IMG/VR virus record: IMGVR_UViG_3300033064_000964
Coordinates: 1 to 64,000 of that record
From: a virus
DNA: 64,000 nt
Reading direction: 5' to 3' (one strand)
The notes beneath the pieces were generated by a model. It saw only the letters and a program-made list of their open reading frames with translations, did no database searches and had not been told where the DNA came from. The position numbers and the translations under genes were made by a program. This document shows, piece by piece, positions 15,330-22,493 of the stretch. The first letter of the stretch is position 1. The number at the start of each line of letters is the position of its first letter.

Positions 15330-17804
15330 ATGAAGTTCGCTCTGCACAACTACGCCGGAAAGCCGGTCCGTTTCTTCACCGTGACGCCCCAGGAGGCCAC
15401 GCCGGACAAGGCGGCTGCCGCCTTGTCCCCGAGCCATCACATCGCCATCCTCGACGTGAGCGGCTCGATGTGGGGTGACCTCGATGCGGTGAAGAACATC
15501 ATCGAGAAGGTCTTCACCGCTGAGGAGTTCAACGACCCCTCCATGAAGATCAGCCTGCTGACGTACTCGTCCCACGGCGACGTGCGGGTCCACTTCCAGC
15601 GGGTGACCGTCGAGGACGTGCTGGCTCCGAACAGCCCCCACCTCGCTGAGATCCGCAACCTGCGGACGCGGGGCCTGACCTGCATCTCCCAGGCGCTCGT
15701 CGCCGCAGAGAAGCTGATCGACGACTCCGAGGTCACCTGCATCAGCCTCCACACGGACGGCTACGCCAACGACCGCAGCCCCTACACCGAGGCCCAGGTC
15801 ATCGTGCAGGCCGTCGAGGCCCTGGAGAAGCACCCCAACGCCTTCTGCAACACGGTTGGCTACCGGAGCTGGTGCGACTTCGCCCTGCTGTCGGCCATCG
15901 CCAACCGGCTCTCCGGCAAGTCGATGCAGGCCAGCAACGCCCGCGAGGTCTACATGGCCCTGCACGACACGCAGACCCTCCTGGCGGGCAGCATGTCCCC
16001 CGTCATCGACGCCCCCCTCAACGGCTTCGACTTCATCACCTTCGTCAGCAAGAAGGCTCGCAAGGTGCTCGGCAGCACCCAGGGCCTCACCGTCCGGGGC
16101 CTCTCCGGCGGGGACGACGCCATGATCTACCGCTACAAGGAGGTGGACGAGGCGACCTACAACGCCGACAGCGGTGGGGTCTGTGGTGGGGCCGAGGGTC
16201 TCGATGCGCTCTACGCCTACTGCCGTGCTCAGATCGCGCTGGGGAACCTGAACGCCGCGAAGTACGCGATGGTCAGCACCCGGGTCACGAACCTCATCAA
16301 CACCCACGCCCGCGCTCTGGTCGCTGCCGAGGTCGCCGCGATGGCCACCCGCGTCGAGCAGTTCCTCTTCGAGCCGACCACCATCATCCAGTCCGGCGAG
16401 TACGGACTGGGCGAGACCGGCCCCTCGCTGTTGTCGCTGCTCCAGGTGCTCGACGAGTACAAGAGCAGCCTGCGGGTCAACGTCCGGGACATCCAGGCGA
16501 GCTACAAGCGGCGGGGCCTCAAGCGGGTGCCCGGCACCCGTGACGACCAGGGCAACATCGTGCCGCCGACGCACAAGCTCCAGACGCCCCGCGAGAACAC
16601 GGCGGTCCAGGTGGCCTCCATCGACATCAACCGCGACACGGCGACGGTGAACATCAAGGTCATCGAGGACGGGAAGCTGATGGAGACGGCCACGGGCAAC
16701 CCCGTGGAGGAGATCGCGGGCATCCCCCTCGACCTCAAGAGCTTCCGCAACTACACCCTGGTCGGCGACGGTCAGGTCAACGTGTCGGTCCTGCCCATCA
16801 AGACCAACGACAAGCGGTGCTTCGCGGCCCTCAAGGAGCTGGGTGTCATCACGGCGGACAGCTTCTTCCCGTCCGAGCAGCACGACATCGACATCAGCCA
16901 GATGCCGCTGGTGGACTACGACCAGGACTTCGCCGGGACCCCCGTGGACACCTTCGACTTCCTGGCCAAGCTCACAGTGCTCCAGAAGCTCCTCGCGGGG
17001 CTGACGGCGGGTGAGTCGGAGTCGCTGACTGCCGAGCAGATCGATGCGCTCAAGGGCTGCTACATCACCCCGGCCCTGTACTTCTCGCCCCCGACGACGA
17101 CGCCCTACACGGACCTCGCGGAGGCCCAGGCCAAGGGCGAGGTGGACACCTACCTGTCCTACAAGGTGAAGCTGGGCACCCCCGAGATCACGAACCTCGG
17201 CAAGCTCAAGAGCGGCAACGCCTACCTCCAGCGGCGGTTCACCCTCACGGACGCGAACGGCGACGAGGTGAAGAAGCCGACCCTCAAGGACTGGTGGGAG
17301 GACGGCAGCAAGTGGGCGGTCAAGGCCCTGTCCGCCAAGACGAAGCTCGACGCCGTGGACGACCTGACGTTCCCCATCTACGAGGACTTCTTCGGCTTCG
17401 GTGGTGGTGCTGCCCTCGCCGAGGTGCTGGGCATGGCCCAGGCCGACACGGATGCGTTCCACGATGCCATCAGCGGCGGACTGGACCGCGACGAGGCGGT
17501 GACGGTGTTCAAGGAGGCGTTGGGGGACGTGAACGCCAGCATCGACCGGACCTACGCCGAGAACATCTGCCCGCTGGCCTTCTACGTCGGTGCCACCGGA
17601 CTCGTGCCGGACACCCTCGGGGCGACCGCGATGACCCCGGACCAGCTCGTCGCCAAGTTCCCGACGACCAAGCTGGCCAAGGCCGAGCAGGAGGGCACGT
17701 TCTACGAGGTCTCCGGCGGTCTGCTGCTGGGCGTCTTCGTGAAGGGCGAGCACTTCTCGACTGAGAGCGGGGTCAAGGCCGCGTCCGCCCTCTCCGCGAA
17801 CTGA
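15330..17804 (+). CDS. Von Willebrand factor A domain protein
   Basis: 824 residues. The VWA domain covers roughly residues 35-220 with the metal-ion (MIDAS) motif DVSGSM at residues 43-48, a Thr in the RTRGLTCI loop and the acidic LHTDGYAND segment. A complete MIDAS implies metal-dependent protein binding. The remaining ~600 residues are unrecognised and include a conserved-looking YEDFFGFGGGAALAEVLG segment. There is no signal peptide or membrane span, so it is a cytoplasmic or virion protein. VWA proteins are often paired with MoxR-type ATPases, but none is visible here. Stop overlaps the next start. Confidence 0.85.
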   Translation: MKFALHNYAGKPVRFFTVTPQEATPDKAAAALSPSHHIAILDVSGSMWGDLDAVKNIIEKVFTAEEFNDPSMKISLLTYSSHGDVRVHFQRVTVEDVLAPNSPHLAEIRNLRTRGLTCISQALVAAEKLIDDSEVTCISLHTDGYANDRSPYTEAQVIVQAVEALEKHPNAFCNTVGYRSWCDFALLSAIANRLSGKSMQASNAREVYMALHDTQTLLAGSMSPVIDAPLNGFDFITFVSKKARKVLGSTQGLTVRGLSGGDDAMIYRYKEVDEATYNADSGGVCGGAEGLDALYAYCRAQIALGNLNAAKYAMVSTRVTNLINTHARALVAAEVAAMATRVEQFLFEPTTIIQSGEYGLGETGPSLLSLLQVLDEYKSSLRVNVRDIQASYKRRGLKRVPGTRDDQGNIVPPTHKLQTPRENTAVQVASIDINRDTATVNIKVIEDGKLMETATGNPVEEIAGIPLDLKSFRNYTLVGDGQVNVSVLPIKTNDKRCFAALKELGVITADSFFPSEQHDIDISQMPLVDYDQDFAGTPVDTFDFLAKLTVLQKLLAGLTAGESESLTAEQIDALKGCYITPALYFSPPTTTPYTDLAEAQAKGEVDTYLSYKVKLGTPEITNLGKLKSGNAYLQRRFTLTDANGDEVKKPTLKDWWEDGSKWAVKALSAKTKLDAVDDLTFPIYEDFFGFGGGAALAEVLGMAQADTDAFHDAISGGLDRDEAVTVFKEALGDVNASIDRTYAENICPLAFYVGATGLVPDTLGATAMTPDQLVAKFPTTKLAKAEQEGTFYEVSGGLLLGVFVKGEHFSTESGVKAASALSAN

Positions 17805-18064
17805 TGCAACGGGTAGCGTGTCTGGGGAGCCGAACCGTCATCGCTGGGGCCTCCCTTGACGAGCTGGATGCAGCCGCCGAGGAGGTCACCTTGATGATCC
17901 ACACCATCCGGGTTCGCCAGTCCCTCAAGTGGTGGGGGGCGACCGAGGATGAACGTGAAGAGCTGACACTGGACCTGCTCGCAACGGTCATCCTGGCCTT
18001 GCAGGCGGGCGAGGACATAGAGGCAGCCGCCTTGGCGACTGTTCAGATGAGGGGGTGGGTGTGA
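17804..18064 (+). CDS. Hypothetical phage protein
   Basis: 86 residues. ATG overlaps the VWA stop and the gene ends in a GTGA overlap with the next. Helical and acidic (ATEDEREELTLDLLATVILAL). No family recognised. Confidence 0.55.
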   Translation: MQRVACLGSRTVIAGASLDELDAAAEEVTLMIHTIRVRQSLKWWGATEDEREELTLDLLATVILALQAGEDIEAAALATVQMRGWV

Positions 18065-18594
18065 CTGGATACTGGCTTCTTGTGTGCCACCGGGTCGGGG
18101 ACTACGTCCTTCAGTCCGATTGGATGGCCAGTGAGAAGACGAAGGGGTGGCGGCCCGCAGTAGCCCACGCCACGGTCTACACCTTGCCGTTCATGCTGCT
18201 GTTCGGATTCCAGTGGGAGCCGCTGCTCCTCATTGGTGGGACGCACCTCATCATCGACCACTACCGGCTGGCCCGGTACATCTGCTGGGCGAAGAACATC
18301 ATCTCCCCGAAGCGGACGGTGACCTTCACGCCGGACCCCAATGGGCCGTGGCACGAGAGTCCCGTCGATGGGTGCATGGTGGACGACAAGGGCATCTACA
18401 CCTGTACGCATCACCCTGAAAAGCGGGCGGTGCGGCAGGAGACGAAGTGGCGGCACCCGTGGTCGGAGTGCTCCGGGACCGGGTACCAGGAGGACAAGCC
18501 GCTCTGGCTGACCCTCTGGCTGATGATCATCACGGACAACGCCATGCACCTCGCCATCAACGGCATCGCATGGGAGATGTGGGGCGCAGGATGA
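18061..18594 (+). CDS. DUF3307-type membrane protein
   Basis: 177 residues from GTG 18061 (a GTG at 18055 is possible). It opens HRVGDYVLQSDWMASEK, then a hydrophobic helix (YTLPFMLLFGF), HLIIDHYRLARYICWAKN, PWSECSGTGY and a second hydrophobic helix near the C-terminus. The order HxxxDYxLQxxW...HxxID matches DUF3307 phage proteins as I remember them. It should be an inner-membrane protein with several spans; function unknown. Confidence 0.75.
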   Translation: MTGYWLLVCHRVGDYVLQSDWMASEKTKGWRPAVAHATVYTLPFMLLFGFQWEPLLLIGGTHLIIDHYRLARYICWAKNIISPKRTVTFTPDPNGPWHESPVDGCMVDDKGIYTCTHHPEKRAVRQETKWRHPWSECSGTGYQEDKPLWLTLWLMIITDNAMHLAINGIAWEMWGAG

Positions 18595-18893
18595 GTCGAT
18601 TCAACGTGGCTGCGGACAAGGCCGGAGAGGTCTGTGAACGCTTCGGCTGGGACCGTGGCTGGTCGGCCGCTGGGTGCTACCTGCACCTGGAGGTCAGCGA
18701 GTTCATCGAGGCCCTGCGGGGCAAGGGTGACTCGACCCCTCTGGCAGAGGCAGCCGACGTGCTGTTCGTGCTGCTCTCCACGTGCAAGGCCAACGGCCTC
18801 GACGTGGGTGATGTGGTCGCAGCCCTGGACGCCCGCTGCGCTCGGCTCCTGTCCGGGGCCGAGGACGACAAGTACCGCAAGGCCCCGGAATGA
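18591..18893 (+). CDS. MazG-like nucleotide pyrophosphohydrolase
   Basis: 100 residues. A helix with E-x2-E (LHLEVSEFIEALRG) is followed by E-x2-D (LAEAADVLFVLLST), the paired metal-binding motifs of the all-alpha MazG/dUTPase-type NTP pyrophosphohydrolases. The family hydrolyses (d)NTPs to the monophosphate and pyrophosphate. It overlaps both neighbours and directly precedes dCTP deaminase, fitting a phage nucleotide-pool module. Confidence 0.75.
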   Translation: MSRFNVAADKAGEVCERFGWDRGWSAAGCYLHLEVSEFIEALRGKGDSTPLAEAADVLFVLLSTCKANGLDVGDVVAALDARCARLLSGAEDDKYRKAPE

Positions 18894-19591
18894 TCTCGCG
18901 GGCAGCCATCAAGCACCTGATGAAGGTGGGGCTCATCAAGGTGACGCCCGACCCCGTGAAGATCGGGCCGAACTCCATTGACCTGCGGCTCGGGGACACC
19001 CTCCGCATCTACCACAGCACCGAGAACAGGGTCCCCATCACGGACCCCTACCGCGAGGTGCGCTACTGGGCCATCGACCCGAAGAATCCCCCACCCCTGC
19101 TCGACGTGCCGCTGCGGAAGGACGGTCGGTGGCTGCTCATCCCCGGCCAGTTCTACTTGGGCTGCACCGTGGAAGAGACCTACTGCCGTGGGGTCGTCCC
19201 GCACCTTGATGGTCGCTCGACCTGCGGGCGGCTCTCCATCGAGGCCCACAAGACCGCAGGGGTCGGGGACAACGGCTTCCGGGGCCGGTGGACGTTGGAG
19301 ATCGAGGTGACAGAGCCGGTGCTGGTGACGCCGGGTGACCGGCTGTTCCAGATCTACTTCACCCCCGCGTGGGGTGAGGGGCTGGCCTACCTCATCCAGT
19401 CGAGGTTCGACGGCACCGCTGCGTGGTTGAACAAGGACGACCCGAACTACGTGGACATCGGCCCGATGATGCCGGATGGGGAACCCACCGGGACGGCCCC
19501 GCTGCTGGAGCTGGACGACCTCTACGGGGACGACAGCGGGCACCACTACCAGGGCTCCGAGGTCATCCGGGGGCCATCTCCGCTCGACTAG
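18890..19591 (+). CDS. dcd: dCTP deaminase family enzyme
   Basis: 233 residues, somewhat longer than the usual ~190. The core HLDGRSTCGRLSIEAHKTAG and the strand RGRWTLEIEV match the dCTP deaminase/dUTPase fold, with the catalytic Glu in TLEIEV. The usual DPGF turn reads DNGF. The N-terminus IGPNSIDLRLGD is the family signature. Such enzymes deaminate dCTP to dUTP, feeding thymidylate synthesis (ThyX at 25054). The gene is convergent with the viperin-like gene; only 2 bp separate the stops. The Asp-rich C-terminal ~40 residues are extra. Confidence 0.85.
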   Translation: MISRAAIKHLMKVGLIKVTPDPVKIGPNSIDLRLGDTLRIYHSTENRVPITDPYREVRYWAIDPKNPPPLLDVPLRKDGRWLLIPGQFYLGCTVEETYCRGVVPHLDGRSTCGRLSIEAHKTAGVGDNGFRGRWTLEIEVTEPVLVTPGDRLFQIYFTPAWGEGLAYLIQSRFDGTAAWLNKDDPNYVDIGPMMPDGEPTGTAPLLELDDLYGDDSGHHYQGSEVIRGPSPLD

Positions 19592-19593
19592 GG

Positions 19594-20424
19594 CTACCAG
19601 TCGTACTTGCCGCCCCGGCGGTCGAATCGCTCCTGTCGGAAGTCCACCGACGCCCAGGCCTCCTCGACGCCGACATCAAGGATGGACGGGCCGTAGACGT
19701 GCCCTGCTGGCCCACCGGAGTAGAAGCGGCCCAGCGGGTCGATGAGGGCATAGGAGTAGGACATCAGCTCGTTGGTCTCTGCGACCGGGGCGAGGCCGAT
19801 GGAGGCCAGGTCCGTGTGCCGTGCGACCCACGATGCGAACTGCTCGTCGGTGATGAGCAGATCGTCAATGCCGTCGTTCTGCCCGGCGACCGGGAGCACC
19901 TGGAACGCCTTCCAGCGGTCAGGGCGGAACACCCGGATGAAGTCGCTGAAGTCCTCCTGCCAGTTGAAGGCCGTGATGACGCTGTTGAGCTTCACCTTGA
20001 CCCCGGCCTTGCGGCACTTGGCAGCCAGCTTGACCATGCGTTCGACGTGGCCCCACTCGCCTCGACCCAGGCGGACTTCGACCTGTTCGTTGAGCGAGTC
20101 CAGTGAGAGGCCGACCCAGTCGAGCTGGTCAGCGCAGGCGTCGAGCAGGGGTTGGAGCCGGGCTCCGTTCGTGACGATGGTGGTGACCATGCCCAGCTCG
20201 TGGGAGAGCTGGACCAGATCCTTGATGTTCGGGTGGAGGGTGGGCTCCCCGCCGACGAAGGTGATCTTCTCGACCCCGGCGTCCGCAAGCTGGGCGACTA
20301 CCTGCTCGGTCTGGTCGTTGGAGAGTCGCCCGTCCACGTCCTTGAACGTGGAGTAGCAGAAGCGGCACCGGAGGTTGCACTCCTTCAACAGGAAGAAGTT
20401 CACGGCTGGCGGGAGGGTGCTCAC
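19594..20424 (-). CDS. Viperin-like radical SAM enzyme
   Basis: 276 residues, GTG start overlapping the upstream stop. The radical SAM cluster motif CNLRCRFC is at residues 16-23 and GGEP at 58-61. Beyond the general fold it carries marks I know from viperin (RSAD2 and prokaryotic pVips). These are LNSVITAFNWQED (147-158), RPDRWKAFQVL (167-177), ITDEQFASWVARH, SILDVGVEEA (247-256) and a C-terminus ending RGGKYDW. Viperins convert CTP, GTP or UTP to 3'-deoxy-3',4'-didehydro nucleotides that terminate RNA chains. Last gene of a five-gene overlapping operon driven by the GGGCTCAGA-type promoter at 21549. Another radical SAM specificity is possible but the C-terminal marks argue for viperin. Confidence 0.85.
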   Translation of the reverse strand: MSTLPPAVNFFLLKECNLRCRFCYSTFKDVDGRLSNDQTEQVVAQLADAGVEKITFVGGEPTLHPNIKDLVQLSHELGMVTTIVTNGARLQPLLDACADQLDWVGLSLDSLNEQVEVRLGRGEWGHVERMVKLAAKCRKAGVKVKLNSVITAFNWQEDFSDFIRVFRPDRWKAFQVLPVAGQNDGIDDLLITDEQFASWVARHTDLASIGLAPVAETNELMSYSYALIDPLGRFYSGGPAGHVYGPSILDVGVEEAWASVDFRQERFDRRGGKYDW

Positions 20425-20660
20425 TTCGCGGTCACCTTGACCAGCGGGGTTCCGGGGTTGAGTGCCGTGTCCTCCTCGTCACCTAGGATGCAGTGGGTGG
20501 CGTCCACGCTGATGTCCCAGAAGTCGGTGCTCTTGTAGACCTTGCCCCGACCGATCCTGACCTGACCCTCGTTGGCGGCCAGGATGCTCATGTCGTGCTT
20601 CTCGCACAGGGCCATCAGGTCCCGGGCGAACGCTTCATAGTCGGTCAGGACGCGGGCCAT
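20421..20660 (-). CDS. Small phage protein upstream of viperin-like gene
   Basis: 79 residues. The start ATG 20660 overlaps the upstream stop, with GGAG 8 bases before it. Its stop overlaps the GTG of the viperin-like gene, so the two are translationally coupled. Sequence MARVLTDYEAFARDLMALC... with a beta-rich C-terminus; no family recognised. Confidence 0.6.
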   Translation of the reverse strand: MARVLTDYEAFARDLMALCEKHDMSILAANEGQVRIGRGKVYKSTDFWDISVDATHCILGDEEDTALNPGTPLVKVTAK

Positions 20661-20932
20661 CAGGAGCACTCCGTCAGGGACTCAGGGTGGACAAGCCACC
20701 ACTCGCCGTGGCGGTCGAGGCAGCAGGCGTAGCCATGGGTCTTGGTGAAGCCGAACAGGACCATGCGGACGGTGGCACCACGGGGGAACGCCGACTCGAT
20801 GCCGCCGTTCGTGCCGTTGACCACCATGCCGGGGGTCAGGTCGCAGCCGGTCGCCGCGTCCACGAGGACGTGGGGACAGTTCTCAGCCTTGCGGCGGGCG
20901 TCGAAGCCGAAGTCCATGGGCAGGTTGATCAT
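20660..20932 (-). CDS. Small phage protein, viperin operon
   Basis: 90 residues. Begins MINLPMDFGFDARRKAENCPHV and has GTNGGIESAFPRGATVRMVLFG and YACCLDRHGEWWLVHPESL segments, suggesting a small beta-barrel. Overlaps both neighbours by ATGA junctions. Function unknown. Confidence 0.6.
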   Translation of the reverse strand: MINLPMDFGFDARRKAENCPHVLVDAATGCDLTPGMVVNGTNGGIESAFPRGATVRMVLFGFTKTHGYACCLDRHGEWWLVHPESLTECS

Positions 20933-21123
20933 CGGGCCTTCCAGAAGTAGGTGCGGCGGGTCAGACCAGCGGGCCAGCCGTCGCCGTCGTGCAGCTTGTT
21001 GCCGGTCATGCTCGCCCAGTCGAACCCCCGGTGGTAGTCCTCGGGCTTGCCACCCTCGTAGGCGGCTCTGGCCTGGGCGGCTTCGTCACCGGGGCCGATG
21101 AGGATGGGGCCTTCCGAGATCAG
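20929..21123 (-). CDS. Small phage protein with probable CTG start
   Basis: About 64 residues, reading LISEGPILIGPGDEAAQ then YHRGFDWASMTGNKLHDGDGW and ending TYFWKAR. The frame has no ATG or GTG before an internal Met. GGGGAGG lies 8 bases before the CTG at 21123, which is 5 bases after the upstream stop, so CTG is the likely start. Its stop overlaps the next start. Recognisable coding composition but no known family. Confidence 0.55.
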   Translation of the reverse strand: MISEGPILIGPGDEAAQARAAYEGGKPEDYHRGFDWASMTGNKLHDGDGWPAGLTRRTYFWKAR

Positions 21124-21127
21124 GGGA

Positions 21128-21535
21128 TCAGCCTCCCCACATCAGGAGCAGGCGGGCACCGGGCACCGGCTTGGGGAGGGGGGCCACGTCGCAGGAGGTG
21201 AAGGGCACCGGCTTCATGGGCTCCCAGCCCTCGGGCAGCACGGTCGCCAGCACGCGGTCGATGACGTACTGCGGCTGGTTGCTGATGGCGAAGTCCCGCT
21301 GACCCTGCTCGACGTGCCACTTCATTCGGCGAAGTCGGGCCTCGACTGCCGCCTTGACCACTTCGGAGGTGTCGTCCATCAGAACGACCACGCTCGTCGG
21401 CAGGTTCGTGGGCCAGTGGGCGGACCAGTCCGCGTTGGCAGCGAGGGCCGCAGCAGCCTTGGTCAGCATTTCGTCGAGGTTGATGAAGGCCCACTCGGGG
21501 ATGGCCTTGATCTGCTTCTGTTCGGCTTCGTGCAT
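21128..21535 (-). CDS. Hypothetical protein, first gene of viperin operon
   Basis: 135 residues. The ATG lies 13 bases downstream of the promoter motif at 21549-21578, with CCGGAG as ribosome site, so the 5' untranslated leader is very short. Helical N-terminal half (EAEQKQIKAIPEW, LTKAAAALAANADW), then VVVLMDDTSEVVKAAVEARL. No family recognised. First of five overlapping genes ending with the viperin-like enzyme. Confidence 0.6.
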   Translation of the reverse strand: MHEAEQKQIKAIPEWAFINLDEMLTKAAAALAANADWSAHWPTNLPTSVVVLMDDTSEVVKAAVEARLRRMKWHVEQGQRDFAISNQPQYVIDRVLATVLPEGWEPMKPVPFTSCDVAPLPKPVPGARLLLMWGG

Positions 21536-21548
21536 GGTGTCTCCGGGG

Positions 21549-21578
21549 CTACTACGGGGTGGGTCGGGAGTCTGAGCC
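21549..21578 (-). promoter_or_regulatory. GGCTCAGA-N14-CGTAGTA promoter (viperin operon)
   Basis: On the minus strand GGCTCAGA (21578-21571), 14 bases, then CGTAGTAG (21556-21549). Six copies of this two-block motif with fixed spacing occur in the window, each before an accessory transcription unit. It is not a sigma70 consensus. Squeezed into the 44-bp gap between two minus-strand genes. Confidence 0.65.
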
Positions 21579-21579
21579 G

Positions 21580-22161
21580 CTACCAGCGACGGTAGCTGCT
21601 GCGGTTCCCGCTGTAGCCGCCCCGGCTGGGCCGCTGGTAGCTCTGGTTGCTGCGGGTCAGATCGTCTGTCGTCTTCCAGCAGAGGTCGGCACAGACATCG
21701 TTGCCGCCGGTCTTGATGCCCGTGTGCTTGTTGGTGCGGACCTTGCTCACGAACTTCGGGGCTCCGCAGTGGCAGACCGGGACGCCCTTCACGGTCGCCC
21801 AGCAGTCCCGCATCCGCAGGATGACCCGCTCGGTGATGGCGTCGATGATGCCCGTGCGGTTGACCCGCTTCTCAGCGGAGGCGATGCCTCGCTCACGACC
21901 ATCGCGGGCGGCGTAGACCGCGCAGACCCGGATGGCGTCCTTGGCGACCGCTCGGGTCATGTCGCCTTCGATGGTCGAGTAGACCAGCACCCGGATCTTG
22001 CCGTCCGTGTTCGGGACCTCTCGGGCGAACACCCGTTCCTTGGTCCCCTCGATGCGGACTTCCAGGAAGAGCGCCCTTGCGAACAGGGCCAGCAGTTCGG
22101 TCGCCAGCGTGCGACGGTGGTCTCGGTCGCGGGGGTCGTACTTGCTCGTCGGGTTGGTCAT
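21580..22161 (-). CDS. Conserved-looking zinc-ribbon phage protein
   Basis: 193 residues from ATG 22161, chosen because GGGAG lies 8 bases upstream; the longer frame to 22329 crosses the divergent promoter. The first ~110 residues are alpha/beta (RRTLATELLALFARALFLEV, REVPNTDGKIRVLVYST). The C-terminus has CHCG...VCADLC, a four-Cys zinc ribbon, then a Ser/Arg/Gly/Tyr-rich tail (RGGYSGNRSSYRRW) like nucleic-acid binding tails. Possibly a DNA- or RNA-binding protein. Confidence 0.65.
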   Translation of the reverse strand: MTNPTSKYDPRDRDHRRTLATELLALFARALFLEVRIEGTKERVFAREVPNTDGKIRVLVYSTIEGDMTRAVAKDAIRVCAVYAARDGRERGIASAEKRVNRTGIIDAITERVILRMRDCWATVKGVPVCHCGAPKFVSKVRTNKHTGIKTGGNDVCADLCWKTTDDLTRSNQSYQRPSRGGYSGNRSSYRRW

Positions 22162-22190
22162 CGTCTTGCTCCCTGTCGTTCGTCCACCTC

Positions 22191-22220
22191 CACTACTGAC
22201 GGGGTTATGTTTCTGAGCCC
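22191..22220 (-). promoter_or_regulatory. GGGCTCAGA-N14-AGTAGT promoter, minus copy of divergent pair
   Basis: GGGCTCAGA (22220-22212), 14 bases, AGTAGTG (22197-22191) on the minus strand, 30 bp before the start at 22161. Together with the plus-strand copy at 22250 it forms a near-palindromic divergent promoter region of about 90 bp. Confidence 0.65.
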
Positions 22221-22249
22221 CAAATCGCAGATAGTTTCCACGAAAATGA

Positions 22250-22279
22250 GGGCTCAGAACGCAGGGCACGTCAGTAGTA
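22250..22279 (+). promoter_or_regulatory. GGGCTCAGA-N14-AGTAGTA promoter, plus copy of divergent pair
   Basis: GGGCTCAGA (22250-22258), 14 bases, AGTAGTA (22273-22279), 20 bp before the start at 22299. The only plus-strand member of the six-site class, and the mirror image of the site at 22191. Confidence 0.65.
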
Positions 22280-22298
22280 GGGGTGGACGGAGAACACG

Positions 22299-22493
22299 AT
22301 GGACTGCCGAACACGAATCCAGATCCCACGCACCCGTGAGGAGACCCTTCAGCTCTTCCTCGACGCGGACGAGATGCGGGATGAGGCCAACGACTGGCAC
22401 CCGGACGTGGACGGCCTCCACGACGACGCGGACACCTTGACGGCGATGGCCCACACGGTCATGGCGGCGAACAAGTGGGAGTACCCGGCCTGA
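22299..22493 (+). CDS. Small acidic phage protein
   Basis: 64 residues, CGGAG 7 bases upstream. Acidic and helical (FLDADEMRDEAND, DVDGLHDDADTL). First gene after the divergent promoter; its stop overlaps the next ATG, so it is co-translated with the PP-loop gene. Confidence 0.6.
   Translation: MDCRTRIQIPRTREETLQLFLDADEMRDEANDWHPDVDGLHDDADTLTAMAHTVMAANKWEYPA

Noticed and set aside
19423-20538. Plus-strand frames opposite the viperin-like gene
   Set aside because: They are antisense readings; the minus-strand motifs and operon overlaps are decisive.
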